Shown: positions 35,679-44,131 of the stretch, piece by piece
How the letters are laid out: each line of letters starts with the position of its first letter
How positions within the stretch are numbered: the stretch's first letter is position 1
Assembly: GCA_015069205.1 (NCBI GenBank)
Contig: SVIZ01000002.1
Span: 124,001 to 188,000, forward strand
Length of the DNA stretch: 64,000 nucleotides
Source: Oscillospiraceae bacterium
GTDB taxonomy: Bacteria; Bacillota; Clostridia; Saccharofermentanales; Saccharofermentanaceae
Reading direction: 5' to 3'
Position numbers and translations under genes: made by a program
The notes under the pieces: generated by a model
The model's database searches: none
What the model saw: the letters and a program-made list of their open reading frames with translations, nothing else
Told to the model about the DNA's origin: nothing

Positions 35679-35746
35679 TGTTTAGCATGCGCTCAGAAGG
35701 CGCCTGTATTTGTTGTGGAAAAATAACAGCGACAGGAGGTACTAAC

Positions 35747-35860
35747 ATGAAAGTACGACCTTCAGTAAAGCCGATGTGCGAAAAGTGCAAGATCATTCGC
35801 AGAAACGGCAAAGTCATGGTCATTTGCTCTGACCCCAAGCATAAGCAGAGACAGGGTTAA
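35747..35860 (+). CDS. rpmJ: Ribosomal protein L36
   Basis: The 37-residue protein of the large subunit starts at ATG 35747, with GGAGG 8 nt upstream. It has the zinc-ribbon form: Cys11, Cys14, Cys27 and His32, as seen in [14 protein letters not shown] and CSDPKH. The zinc-containing form suggests a zinc-free paralogue may exist elsewhere, which cannot be checked here. Confidence 0.95.
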   Translation: MKVRPSVKPMCEKCKIIRRNGKVMVICSDPKHKQRQG

Positions 35861-35870
35861 GCAGATTGAC

Positions 35871-36060
35871 GGGTCTTCTTATAGTACGGAATTAGCCCCG
35901 TACGCCTGAAATGAAGACCGCGGGATAATAGCTCCTTCCCGCACAAGCATTATTAAAAGAAAAGTAATCAATATTTACCCACCGTTCCGAGAGGGCGGCT
36001 GCTCCCTAACCCGGAGTTCCTTGACTTACGCGTGTCAAATAGAGATTAATACCACTTTAT
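35871..36060 (+). ncRNA. Candidate structured leader RNA upstream of rpsM
   Basis: The 220-bp gap between rpmJ and rpsM can fold into several helices. 35872-35878 pairs with 35913-35919, enclosing a hairpin 35884-35889/35898-35903. A second hairpin is 35920-35925/35937-35942, stacked directly on the first. Smaller ones are near 36002-36016 and at 36021-36025/36034-36038, just before the ribosome binding site at about 36067. By position it could be an autoregulatory site for S4, encoded in the same operon, but this is inference. Confidence 0.45.
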
Positions 36061-36080
36061 CCAATACGGAGGTACATTAA

Positions 36081-36449
36081 ATGGCTCGTATAGCCGGCGT
36101 AGATTTACCGAATGATAAGAGAATTGAAATCGCTCTTACGTACATTTACGGAATCGGAAGAACAAGTGCGGACAAGATTATTGCCGATACAGGCATCAAT
36201 CCCGACACACGCGTCAAGGATTTGACAGAGGATGAGGTTGCGAAGATCCGTGACCAGATCGAGAACAATTACAAGGTTGAAGGTGACCTTAAGAGAGAAG
36301 TACAGTCCAACATCAAGAGACTTACAGATATCGGTTGCCTTCGCGGACGTCGCCACAGACTGGGACTCCCTGTAAGAGGCCAGCGTACAAAGACTAATGC
36401 TCGTACACGTAAGGGTCCGAAGCATACAGTTGCTGGTAAGAAGAAGTAA
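36081..36449 (+). CDS. rpsM: Ribosomal protein S13
   Basis: The 122-residue S13 of the small-subunit head shows '[25 protein letters not shown]', '[29 protein letters not shown]' and a basic tail, with normal length. A GGAGG site precedes the ATG. First gene of the S13-S11-S4-alpha-L17 block. Confidence 0.97.
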   Translation: MARIAGVDLPNDKRIEIALTYIYGIGRTSADKIIADTGINPDTRVKDLTEDEVAKIRDQIENNYKVEGDLKREVQSNIKRLTDIGCLRGRRHRLGLPVRGQRTKTNARTRKGPKHTVAGKKK

Positions 36450-36465
36450 GGTGAGGTGAGTCAAA

Positions 36466-36855
36466 ATGGCACAGAAGAAAAGCTTAAGACCCAGAAGAAG
36501 TGAGCGTAAGAACGTCGTTGACGGTCAGGCTCATATTCATGCTACATTCAACAATACAATCATTACAATTACCGACAAGCAGGGAAATACAATTTCCTGG
36601 GCTTCTGCAGGTATGGACGCCAAGGGTTCACGTAAGGGCACGAGCTATGCAGCTCAGGTTGCTTCCGAGAAGGCTGCAAAGGCAGCTTGCGATCATGGCA
36701 TGAAGACTGTTGATGTTTATGTTAAGGGACCCGGATCCGGACGTGAGTCCGCAGTTCGTGCTCTCGAGACAGCAGGCCTCAGAGTCACAATGATCAAGGA
36801 CGTAACACCGGTACCTCACAATGGTTGCCGCCCTCCTAAGAGAAGAAGAGTTTAA
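36466..36855 (+). CDS. rpsK: Ribosomal protein S11
   Basis: The 129-residue S11 of the platform contains '[19 protein letters not shown]', '[18 protein letters not shown]' and the conserved ending '[16 protein letters not shown]'. It starts 16 bp after rpsM with a GGTGAGG site. Confidence 0.97.
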   Translation: MAQKKSLRPRRSERKNVVDGQAHIHATFNNTIITITDKQGNTISWASAGMDAKGSRKGTSYAAQVASEKAAKAACDHGMKTVDVYVKGPGSGRESAVRALETAGLRVTMIKDVTPVPHNGCRPPKRRRV

Positions 36856-36900
36856 TCTTCTCTTGGCAGAATACTTAGTATAGAAAAGAGGAATATAGCA

Positions 36901-37500
36901 ATGGCTAGAGATATGACACCTGTCCTTAAGAAGTGCAGAGCCCTCGGTATTGAGCCTGCTTTCTTAGGAGTAGAGAAGAAAGAATCTAAAAAGCATGGTG
37001 CATCCAGACCCCGCAAGATGAGCGAGTATGGCATGCAGCTTAAGGAAAAGCAGAAGGCTAAGTTTATTTACGGCGTTCTCGAGAAGCCTTTCAGAAACTA
37101 TTTCGAAAAGGCTCAGAAGCTCAAGTATGGTACAACCGGTGAAAACCTCATGATCCTTCTTGAGACAAGACTTGACAACGTTTTATTCAGAATGGGCTTC
37201 GCTCGTACAAGAGATGAAGCCAGACAGATCGTAAGCCACAGAGGAGTTAAGGTTAACGGCAAGATCGTTAATATCCCTTCTTTTGCGGTTAAGGTTGGCG
37301 ATGTAATTGAGATCAAAGAGGGTTCCAAGAGCTCACAGAGATTCAAGGACATCATCGAAGTAACAGGTTCAAGAGCTACACCTGCATGGGTTGAGTCCGA
37401 CAGCGACAAGCTCTGCGGTAAGGTCCTTGCAATCCCTACAAGAGATCAGATCGAAGTACCTGTAAACGAAGTTGCTATCGTCGAGTTGTATTCTAAGTAA
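36901..37500 (+). CDS. rpsD: Ribosomal protein S4
   Basis: The 199-residue S4 has the N-terminal arm without the four zinc cysteines (zinc-free form), followed by the S4 RNA-binding domain 'LETRLDNVLFRMGFARTRDEARQIVSHRGVKVNGKIVNIPS' across residues 89-129. S4 is a primary 16S binder and, in several bacteria, represses its own operon; here its gene sits in the alpha operon as in E. coli and clostridia and not alone as in Bacillus. Confidence 0.97.
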   Translation: MARDMTPVLKKCRALGIEPAFLGVEKKESKKHGASRPRKMSEYGMQLKEKQKAKFIYGVLEKPFRNYFEKAQKLKYGTTGENLMILLETRLDNVLFRMGFARTRDEARQIVSHRGVKVNGKIVNIPSFAVKVGDVIEIKEGSKSSQRFKDIIEVTGSRATPAWVESDSDKLCGKVLAIPTRDQIEVPVNEVAIVELYSK

Positions 37501-37547
37501 TAACATCCGGATCGCAAGATATTTAGAATTATCTAGGAGGATTAAAC

Positions 37548-38498
37548 ATGATGGAAATCAGCCAGCCGACCGTTAAGTGCGTTGAAACCAACGAGGATAA
37601 GTCCTACGGCAAATATACCATCGCCCCGCTCGAGCGTGGATTCGGCACAACACTCGGAAATTCTCTCCGCAGAGTGCTCCTTTCTTCACTTTCCGGCGCG
37701 GCAGTAACATCTATCAAGATTGAGAAGATTAAGCATGAGTTCTCCACTGTTCCGGGTATTATCGAGGATATGACGGAGATTATCCTTAATATCAAGGGTA
37801 TCCGCGCAAAGCTTCACAACGAGTCCAACATCGTCAGCATCAGCGTCGCTAAGGGTAGAACCGGCGAGCTCACAGCAGGCGATATCGTTCACGGACCTGA
37901 AGTTGAGATTATGAATCCTGACCACGTTATCGCTCATCTCAACGGCAGTGATGACGTATTCATGGAGTTCACACTCAGCAAGGGCCGCGGATACAACACA
38001 GCAGAGCAGAATAAGCCCGCTAAGCAGGTTATCGGTGTAATCCCGATCGATTCCATCTTCACACCTGTTAAGAAGGCTAACTACAAAGTTGAGAATACCC
38101 GTGTAGGCGCTCGTACAGACTACGACAGCCTTACTCTCGAGGTTTGGACAGACGGCACTATCGATGTTGACGAGGCTCTCTCTTCAGCAGCTAACTGCCT
38201 CATCGAGCACCTCAAGTTCTTTACAGCTCTCGCTGATACCGATTCAGCACCCAGCTTCAAGAACATCGAAGAGAGCGGCGAGCATGATTCAAAGCTTTCC
38301 GGTGTTATTGAAGATATGGATTTCTCAGTACGTACATACAACTGTCTCAAGAGAGCCCAGATCAACACAGTTGGTGATCTCGTAGCTCGTTCCATGGACG
38401 AGATGATCAAGGTAAGAAACCTTGGTAAGAAGTCCCTCGAGGAAATCATCGAGAAGCTTGAAGACATGGGTCTGCACTTGAGAGAACAGGAAGATTAA
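37548..38498 (+). CDS. rpoA: RNA polymerase alpha subunit
   Basis: The 316-residue subunit has the N-terminal assembly domain ('GTTLGNSLRRVLLSSL') and the C-terminal DNA-binding domain ('LSVRTYNCLKRAQINTVGDLV'-like segment, then 'KVRNLGKKSLEEIIEKLEDMGL'). There are two adjacent ATG codons; the first, 8 nt after AGGAGG, was used. It lies between rpsD and rplQ as usual. Confidence 0.97.
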   Translation: MMEISQPTVKCVETNEDKSYGKYTIAPLERGFGTTLGNSLRRVLLSSLSGAAVTSIKIEKIKHEFSTVPGIIEDMTEIILNIKGIRAKLHNESNIVSISVAKGRTGELTAGDIVHGPEVEIMNPDHVIAHLNGSDDVFMEFTLSKGRGYNTAEQNKPAKQVIGVIPIDSIFTPVKKANYKVENTRVGARTDYDSLTLEVWTDGTIDVDEALSSAANCLIEHLKFFTALADTDSAPSFKNIEESGEHDSKLSGVIEDMDFSVRTYNCLKRAQINTVGDLVARSMDEMIKVRNLGKKSLEEIIEKLEDMGLHLREQED

Positions 38499-38525
38499 GC
38501 TTTTTTAAGCAGGAGGATATTTTAA

Positions 38526-39047
38526 ATGCCTAACAGGAAATTCGGCCGTGCTTCAGATCAGCGTGCTGCTATTCTGAAGAATCAGGTCACAGCATTAATT
38601 ATAAACGGTAAGCTTGAGACAACAGTTGCCCGTGCTAAGGAGATCAGCGCTATCGTAGAGAAGCTCGTATCTTCTGCAGTTAAGGAGCAGGATAACTACA
38701 CAACAAAGGAAATCACTGTTTCTGCAGCTAAGCTCGACGGTAAGGGCAAGAAGGTTCTTAAGACAAAGACATCTAAGAGCGGCGCTAAGTACGAAGTAGT
38801 TGACCGTGAAGTTAAGACAAAGACCGTTCAGGTTGATAACCCTTCACGTCTCGCTGCAAGAAAGGCCATGATCAAGTGGGTCAACAAGAGCCACGATGCA
38901 GAAGGCAACATCATCAATCCCGTTAATAAGGTATTCGATGATATCGCACCCAGATATGCAAACAGAAACGGTGGTTACACAAGAATCATCCGTTTGGGCG
39001 CTAGACGTGGTGACGGTGCCGAGATGGCTATCTTGGAGTTCGTGTAA
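38526..39047 (+). CDS. rplQ: Ribosomal protein L17 with a large internal insertion
   Basis: The N-terminal core (residues 1-52, '[22 protein letters not shown]') and the C-terminal core (about 107-173, ending '[31 protein letters not shown]'-type) are standard. Between them lie about 50 extra, Lys/Thr/Val-rich residues, so the protein has 173 residues compared with about 115-130 in most bacteria. The frame is intact and the insert keeps the codon use of the gene, so it is not a frameshift artefact. A terminator follows. Confidence 0.93.
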   Translation: MPNRKFGRASDQRAAILKNQVTALIINGKLETTVARAKEISAIVEKLVSSAVKEQDNYTTKEITVSAAKLDGKGKKVLKTKTSKSGAKYEVVDREVKTKTVQVDNPSRLAARKAMIKWVNKSHDAEGNIINPVNKVFDDIAPRYANRNGGYTRIIRLGARRGDGAEMAILEFV

Positions 39048-39090
39048 TATTACACAAACAAAACGGGAAAATTTAATTGTCAATCAGTTA

Positions 39091-39120
39091 CGGGGAAAGG
39101 TTTACATCTTTCCCCGTTCT
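39091..39120 (+). terminator. Terminator after rplQ
   Basis: A 9-bp stem CGGGGAAAG/CTTTCCCCG (39091-39099 with 39108-39116) with an 8-nt loop is followed by TTCTCTTT. Confidence 0.8.
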
Positions 39121-39164
39121 CTTTAAAATGTTGCTACCAAAGATTTAATGGGGAGAAACCTGAG

Positions 39165-40970
39165 TTGCCCGAAGACCCGAACAGCATTGTAATCAAGGAC
39201 GTAAAGTTCTCTTATGACATAGCGGAAGAGGACTCTGAAAAAGCGCCAAGACTCGCTCTTGACGGTATTTCCGTCACCATCGAAAAGGGTTCTTACACAG
39301 CTATCCTCGGAAGTAACGGATCAGGCAAATCAACACTTGCCAAGATCATCGATATCCTTGAAGTTCCTGACAGCGGTAAAGTCGTTATTTTCGGAAAGGA
39401 CGCATCAGACGATAACCTTTTCTGGGACATAAGGGCACATTGCTGCTGCGTATTCCAGAATCCCGATAACCAGATCGTCGGAACGATAGTAGAAGAAGAC
39501 GTCGCTTTCGGGCCGGAAAATCTCGGAGTTCCCAATCCCGAATTAAGAGAAAGAGTAGACCAGGCATTAAAAGATGTCGGTCTTTATGAATACAGACACA
39601 GAGAGACGACAGCTTTATCAGGCGGTCAGAAGCAGAAGCTTGCGATAGCAGGCGCTCTTGCGATGCAGCCCGACATCCTCATCCTTGATGAAGCAACGGC
39701 AATGTTAGATCCCTCGAGCAGGGACGATTTCCTTACACTCGTTGAGAAGATGCGTGTTGAAAAGGGCCTTACCCTCATCACCATTACGCATGACATGACC
39801 GAAGCTTTAAGATGCGATAAGCTCGTCATCGTAAATAAGGGCAAAGCCGTAATGGAAGGCAAACCTGAAGAGATATTCCTCTCAGATAAACTTTGGGATT
39901 ACGGACTTAAAAGGCCGGTTAAGTTTAACTTTGCATTTGAGATCGCAAAACTTACCGGAAGCACGCTTACAAAAGAAGACTTAAGATCTGACGAATCACT
40001 TATCTCAGCTCTTACGGCGATGCTTAAAAAGCCCGGGATCAAAATTCCGGAAATATCCGAGGATACAAAAACACAAGATGAAAAAGACATCATCATGTCC
40101 GTCAAAGGACTTTCTTATACCTATGACGGCAACGATGCTAAAGCAATAGAAGACATCAATCTCGACATCAGAAGAGGAGAAGTATTGGGCATCGTTGGTG
40201 AGAGCGGATGCGGTAAGACAACGCTCATCTCCCACATGAATGCGATCTTCAGACCTTCTGTCGGAGACATAATCATACATACAAAAGACGGAGACCTGTC
40301 ATGCAGGAACAAGAAGGATACCATGAAGATAAGACAGAACGTCGGCCTTGTTTTCCAGTATCCCGAATATCAGCTTTTTGAGGAAACAGTATTTAAAGAT
40401 ATCTGCTACGGCCTCAAAAAGATGGGTATCGAGAAGACTAAGATGCACAAAATGGCATACGATGCGGCTCTCATGGTAGGTCTTTCAAACGATGAGGTAA
40501 ATTCAAGTCCGTTCGAATTATCAGGCGGTCAGAAGAGACGTGCCGCAATGGCAGGTGTTCTTGCAATGCAGCCGGGAATCCTTGTTCTCGATGAGCCTGC
40601 AAGCGGTCTTGACCCGAGAGGCAGACAGGAGATGTTTGCCATAATAAAAAAGCTGCGTGACAGCGGAACTACGATAATTCTCGTATCACACAACATGGAT
40701 GAAGCGGCAGTCAACTGTGACCGTATCTGCCTTATCGATCATGGAAAGATAAAAGCCGTCGGAACTCCCGAAGAACTGTTCATAAAGGAAAGAGCAGAAG
40801 AACTCGGAATTCAGAGACCTAGGATCTCAAGGTTTTCAGGTCTTCTCCAGGAAAAGCTCAGGAAGGAATTCCCAGGTATCATATTTGAAGGCATGAACTT
40901 CAGCCCCGAAAAGGAAGCACAGTCTATAGTAAGAAGCGTGTGCAGAGCAGGAGGTGCCGATGTTCAGTAA
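39165..40970 (+). CDS. Fused energy-coupling factor ATPase EcfA1-EcfA2
   Basis: The 601-residue chain carries two complete ABC ATPases. Domain 1 has Walker A GSNGSGKST near residue 49, signature LSGGQKQK near 150 and Walker B ILILDEAT. Domain 2 starts at about 308, with Walker A GESGCGKTT near 345, signature LSGGQKRR near 451 and ILVLDEPASGLDP. In most Firmicutes these are separate genes, ecfA1 and ecfA2, after rplQ. The order here (ATPases, ecfT, then truA after one insertion) shows it is the general vitamin/metal ECF module, used with varied S subunits. The start is a TTG with GGGGAG about 10 nt upstream; no in-frame ATG exists before it. A 30-residue linker joins the halves. Confidence 0.92.
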   Translation: MPEDPNSIVIKDVKFSYDIAEEDSEKAPRLALDGISVTIEKGSYTAILGSNGSGKSTLAKIIDILEVPDSGKVVIFGKDASDDNLFWDIRAHCCCVFQNPDNQIVGTIVEEDVAFGPENLGVPNPELRERVDQALKDVGLYEYRHRETTALSGGQKQKLAIAGALAMQPDILILDEATAMLDPSSRDDFLTLVEKMRVEKGLTLITITHDMTEALRCDKLVIVNKGKAVMEGKPEEIFLSDKLWDYGLKRPVKFNFAFEIAKLTGSTLTKEDLRSDESLISALTAMLKKPGIKIPEISEDTKTQDEKDIIMSVKGLSYTYDGNDAKAIEDINLDIRRGEVLGIVGESGCGKTTLISHMNAIFRPSVGDIIIHTKDGDLSCRNKKDTMKIRQNVGLVFQYPEYQLFEETVFKDICYGLKKMGIEKTKMHKMAYDAALMVGLSNDEVNSSPFELSGGQKRRAAMAGVLAMQPGILVLDEPASGLDPRGRQEMFAIIKKLRDSGTTIILVSHNMDEAAVNCDRICLIDHGKIKAVGTPEELFIKERAEELGIQRPRISRFSGLLQEKLRKEFPGIIFEGMNFSPEKEAQSIVRSVCRAGGADVQ

Positions 40971-41769
40971 GATCAGCCTTGGCAGATACTATCCTGCACA
41001 CTCATTTCTTCACGAGACAGACCCGAGAGTAAAGACTATCCTTTACGCCGTATATCTCGTTGCGATATTCATCATCCAGGAGCCTGTTGCGATCGGGATT
41101 TTGGGAGGCATAATAATCCTTCAGCTGATCCTTGCTAAGATCACGCCCGGTATCCTGTGGTCTACGGTAAAACCAATGTTACCTCTGGCTCTGTTTATCT
41201 TCGTTATAAACATATTTACGATCAAACAGGGTAATGTGCTCTTCTCCTGGAAGATAATCACGATAACGGATTATGGTATAGGAAAAGCGGTTATCATGGC
41301 GGTAAGACTCATATTCCTCATCATCTCCACGAGCATTCTTCTGACGCTTACGACAACGCCTTTGAAGATGAGTGATGCATTGGAAAAACTTTTCGCACCG
41401 CTGTCGTTAATAAAGGTGCCCGTGCACGAGATGGCCATGATGATGTCCATCGCATTAAGATTCATCCCGACTCTTGCAGCTGAGACTGACAAGATCATGA
41501 AGGCACAGCAATCGAGAGGTGCCGATTACGACACGGGAAGCTTCATCAACAAGGTAAAGGGCTATATAACCGTATTGATCCCACTGTTTGTATCAAGCTT
41601 CAGAAGAGCTGACGAACTGGCAGTCGCCATGGATGCGAGATGCTACAGGGGAGGCAAGGGAAGAACCAAGCTCAATCCTTTGCATTTGACAACAAAAGAC
41701 GTTCTCGCCGGAGTCATGTTCACACTCCTTGCAGCGCTTGTGGTTGTTGTAGATTTCTCTTTGAGATAA
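40960..41769 (+). CDS. ecfT: Energy-coupling factor transmembrane protein EcfT
   Basis: The 269-residue membrane subunit couples the ATPases to substrate-binding S components. It has 4-5 hydrophobic helices, the N-terminal 'GRYYPAHSFLHETDPRVKT' and the two coupling-helix motifs 'QQSRGADYD' and 'AMDARCYRGGKGRT'. The ATG at 40960, 5 nt after GGAGG, overlaps the end of the ATPase gene by 11 nt; a GTG two codons earlier lies in the ribosome binding site itself. No S subunit is encoded nearby. Confidence 0.94.
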   Translation: MFSKISLGRYYPAHSFLHETDPRVKTILYAVYLVAIFIIQEPVAIGILGGIIILQLILAKITPGILWSTVKPMLPLALFIFVINIFTIKQGNVLFSWKIITITDYGIGKAVIMAVRLIFLIISTSILLTLTTTPLKMSDALEKLFAPLSLIKVPVHEMAMMMSIALRFIPTLAAETDKIMKAQQSRGADYDTGSFINKVKGYITVLIPLFVSSFRRADELAVAMDARCYRGGKGRTKLNPLHLTTKDVLAGVMFTLLAALVVVVDFSLR

Positions 41770-41789
41770 ACCTCCCGCTGTGATAGAAT
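41761..41789 (+). promoter_or_regulatory. Sigma-A promoter of the ROK kinase gene
   Basis: TTGAGA (41761-41766, overlapping the ecfT stop) and TAGAAT (41784-41789) are 17 bp apart, with an extended -10 TG. The ATG is 40 bp downstream. Confidence 0.65.
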
Positions 41790-41828
41790 TCATTCATTGC
41801 TAAAACAAATCGAAAGGTTGGAATATAG

Positions 41829-42806
41829 ATGAGCTATTATTGCGGAATCGACCTGGGTGGTACAAACATCAAGGCCGGAATAGTTGACGGAGAAGGAAAG
41901 CTTCTTAACAAGGTATCCATCAAAACTAGAGCTGAAAGAGCGATGGAAGAGATCATCCATGACATGGGCCAGCTTGCTGTAGATGCCATCAAGGATGCAG
42001 GTCTTGAAATAAAGGATATCGAAGCTATCGGAATTGGTTCACCCGGAACACCTGATAACGATGAAGGTCTTCTTGTATATTCGAGCAACCTTCCTTTTAA
42101 CAAGGCTCCTATGAGAAAACTTATAAGGGAAGTCGTTGACCTTCCCGTATACATTGATAATGACGCTAACTGTGCGGCAATGGCTGAGGCTGTTGCAGGT
42201 GCAGGCAAGGGTGCCAAGGATTCTGTTACCATCACATTGGGAACAGGTGTAGGCGCAGGCGTTATCATTAACGGAAGGATCTTCTCAGGATTCAACCAGG
42301 CAGGTTCAGAGTTCGGCCATACTGTTCTCGTATCAGGCGGCGTCCAGTGCGGATGCGGAAGAAAGGGCTGCTTTGAGCAGTATGCTTCTGCTTCGGCTCT
42401 CGCTAGAATGACAAAAGAGGCTGCTGAAGCAAATCCTGATTCACTCCTCAACAAGGTCAAGGAAGACTTTGGCGAGTGGAATGCCCAGATTGCTTTCGTC
42501 GCCATGAAACAGGGCGACAAGGTTGCTGAAAAGGTCATCGACAGTTATACGGATTATCTTGCTGACGGTCTTGCAAATGCAATCAATACATTCATGCCTG
42601 AAGTTCTCGTAGTCGGCGGCGGTGTATGCGGCGAGGGTGATCCCCTCCTCATCCCGATGCGCGAGAAGACCATGTCACGTCCTTACTTCGGACCCGGAGT
42701 CAAGAAGACACGTATCGAGCTTGCCCAGATGGGTAATGACGCTGGTATCGTAGGCGCTGCCATGATGGGCAAATCCTGCGTTGACGATGGTAAAAACGGC
42801 AAGTAA
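41829..42806 (+). CDS. ROK-family glucokinase
   Basis: The 325-residue sugar kinase shows the ATP-binding 'GIDLGGTNIKAGIVD', the sugar-binding 'NDANCAAMAE' with the catalytic Asp, 'TLGTGVGAGVIING' and the ROK zinc motif CxCGxxGC ('CGCGRKGCFEQYAS'). It most likely phosphorylates the glucose set free by cellobiose phosphorolysis to glucose-6-phosphate. No helix-turn-helix is present, so it is a kinase and not a ROK repressor. truA follows 2 bp later. Confidence 0.92.
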   Translation: MSYYCGIDLGGTNIKAGIVDGEGKLLNKVSIKTRAERAMEEIIHDMGQLAVDAIKDAGLEIKDIEAIGIGSPGTPDNDEGLLVYSSNLPFNKAPMRKLIREVVDLPVYIDNDANCAAMAEAVAGAGKGAKDSVTITLGTGVGAGVIINGRIFSGFNQAGSEFGHTVLVSGGVQCGCGRKGCFEQYASASALARMTKEAAEANPDSLLNKVKEDFGEWNAQIAFVAMKQGDKVAEKVIDSYTDYLADGLANAINTFMPEVLVVGGGVCGEGDPLLIPMREKTMSRPYFGPGVKKTRIELAQMGNDAGIVGAAMMGKSCVDDGKNGK

Positions 42807-42808
42807 TC

Positions 42809-43552
42809 ATGCCGAGGATAGCCTTCATTACTGAATTTGACGGCACTGATTTTGCGGGCTTCCAGTCACAGGAGAACGCAAGGGCTGTTCAGGATGTAAT
42901 CGAGAAGGCATTAGAAGAACTTTATAAGACAAAGATCAGACTTACGGGGTGCTCGCGCACTGACGCAGGTGTACATGCCAAATGTCACCTGAGTCATGCG
43001 GACGTCCCGTTTGTTATTCCTGAAGATAAATTCCCTCTGGCGATGAATGCCTTATTGCCTGATGACGTTGCCGTGAAGAAGTCTTTCTACGTAAGCGATG
43101 ACTTCTCAGCACGATTCGACATAAAGGGAAAGCGGTACATCTACCGCATTTATTCTTCGCCGACAAGAAGTCCTTTGCTCGACCGCAACGCCTACTATTG
43201 TCCTATAAGGCCTGACATCGCGAAAATGCAGAAGGCGGCGGAATACTTTGCTGGCGAGCATGATTTCGCGGCGTTCTGCGCAACGGGCGGATCACAGAAG
43301 ACTACCGTAAGAAGGCTTTTCGGAGTAAAGGTTTCCGGGAAGGGCGAAGATCCCTGTCAGATCGAGATCGAAGTATCGGGTGAAGCATTTCTCTACAACA
43401 TGGTGCGCATAATCGCGGGCACTTTGCTTTATGTAGGACAGGGCAAGATAGAACCTGATGAAGTCAGGAATATCATTGAGAGCTGTGACAGGAGCATGGC
43501 GGGAAAGACTCTTCCAGCCAAAGGACTCACGCTCGAAGAAGTGTTTATTTAA
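42809..43552 (+). CDS. truA: tRNA pseudouridine(38-40) synthase
   Basis: The 247-residue enzyme isomerises uridines 38-40 in the anticodon arm. The catalytic Asp is in 'CSRTDAGVHAK'; 'FDIKGKRYIYRIY', 'HDFAAFCATGG' and 'FLYNMVRIIAGTL' are typical TruA blocks. It normally follows ecfT directly; here the kinase gene lies between. The ATG comes 2 bp after the kinase stop with only a weak ribosome binding site, which suggests translational coupling. Confidence 0.95.
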   Translation: MPRIAFITEFDGTDFAGFQSQENARAVQDVIEKALEELYKTKIRLTGCSRTDAGVHAKCHLSHADVPFVIPEDKFPLAMNALLPDDVAVKKSFYVSDDFSARFDIKGKRYIYRIYSSPTRSPLLDRNAYYCPIRPDIAKMQKAAEYFAGEHDFAAFCATGGSQKTTVRRLFGVKVSGKGEDPCQIEIEVSGEAFLYNMVRIIAGTLLYVGQGKIEPDEVRNIIESCDRSMAGKTLPAKGLTLEEVFI

Positions 43553-43589
43553 TTAATTCCTTAAAAGCACGAACCCACACCGATTCTTA

Positions 43590-43618
43590 TTAATTAAAAA
43601 TACTTAAGGTGATATAAT
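43590..43618 (+). promoter_or_regulatory. Promoter of the nfeD-SPFH pair
   Basis: TATAAT at 43613-43618 is preceded by an extended -10 TG; the -35 region (43590-43595, TTAATT) is weak. The start codon is about 55 bp downstream. Confidence 0.5.
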
Positions 43619-43672
43619 TATTGAAATGCGGGCCGGAATACCCGCATTAATAAAAAAGGGAGGATTAAAGAA

Positions 43673-44113
43673 ATGGTCAGCATGTGGGTTATATGGCTCG
43701 CCATTGCTGTCGTAATGTTCATCATTGAAGCTGTGACAACAGGTCTTGCAACTTTGTGGTTCGGTATAGGCGCTTTAGTTGCGATGATCATGGATCTCTG
43801 CGGAGCATCGGTTCCGGCGCAGGTGATAGTGATGGCAATCGTGTCCATAGTTTGTTTTGTCCTTTGCATGATCTGGGTAAGGCCTAAGCTCGAATCTCTT
43901 CGCAAGAAGAACATTCAGCGCACAAATGCCGACAGACTCATCGGAAAAGAAGGCGTGGTAATCGTGCCTTTGAACAATACAGAGGGCAAAGGACAGGTAA
44001 AGGTAGACGGACAGATCTGGAGTGCCAAGGCAGAATCGGATATCGCAGAAGGCATAAGGGTTACCGTCAAAGCAATTGAAGGTGTTAAGCTCGTAGTCGA
44101 GGTCGTACAGTAA
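43673..44113 (+). CDS. NfeD-family membrane protein (short form)
   Basis: The 146 residues form two or three N-terminal helices ('VIWLAIAVVMFIIEAVTTGLATLWFGIGA', in part residues 5-33) and a C-terminal OB-fold ('DRLIGKEGVVIVPLNN...GQVKVDGQIWSAK'). The short NfeD lacks the ClpP-like protease domain. NfeD proteins are encoded with and bind SPFH/stomatin proteins, and the next gene here is one. Probable role: membrane microdomain organisation. Confidence 0.85.
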   Translation: MVSMWVIWLAIAVVMFIIEAVTTGLATLWFGIGALVAMIMDLCGASVPAQVIVMAIVSIVCFVLCMIWVRPKLESLRKKNIQRTNADRLIGKEGVVIVPLNNTEGKGQVKVDGQIWSAKAESDIAEGIRVTVKAIEGVKLVVEVVQ

Positions 44114-44131
44114 TAAGGGAGGATAATAGTT

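Noticed and set aside
38526..39047. Frameshift or fusion in rplQ
   Set aside because: Both L17 ends are in one frame with similar codon use throughout, so the extra length is best seen as a true insertion.
41837..42538. Minus-strand 233-codon open frame
   Set aside because: It is antisense to the ROK kinase with all its motifs; Pro/Ser/Ala-rich composition is typical of a shadow frame.
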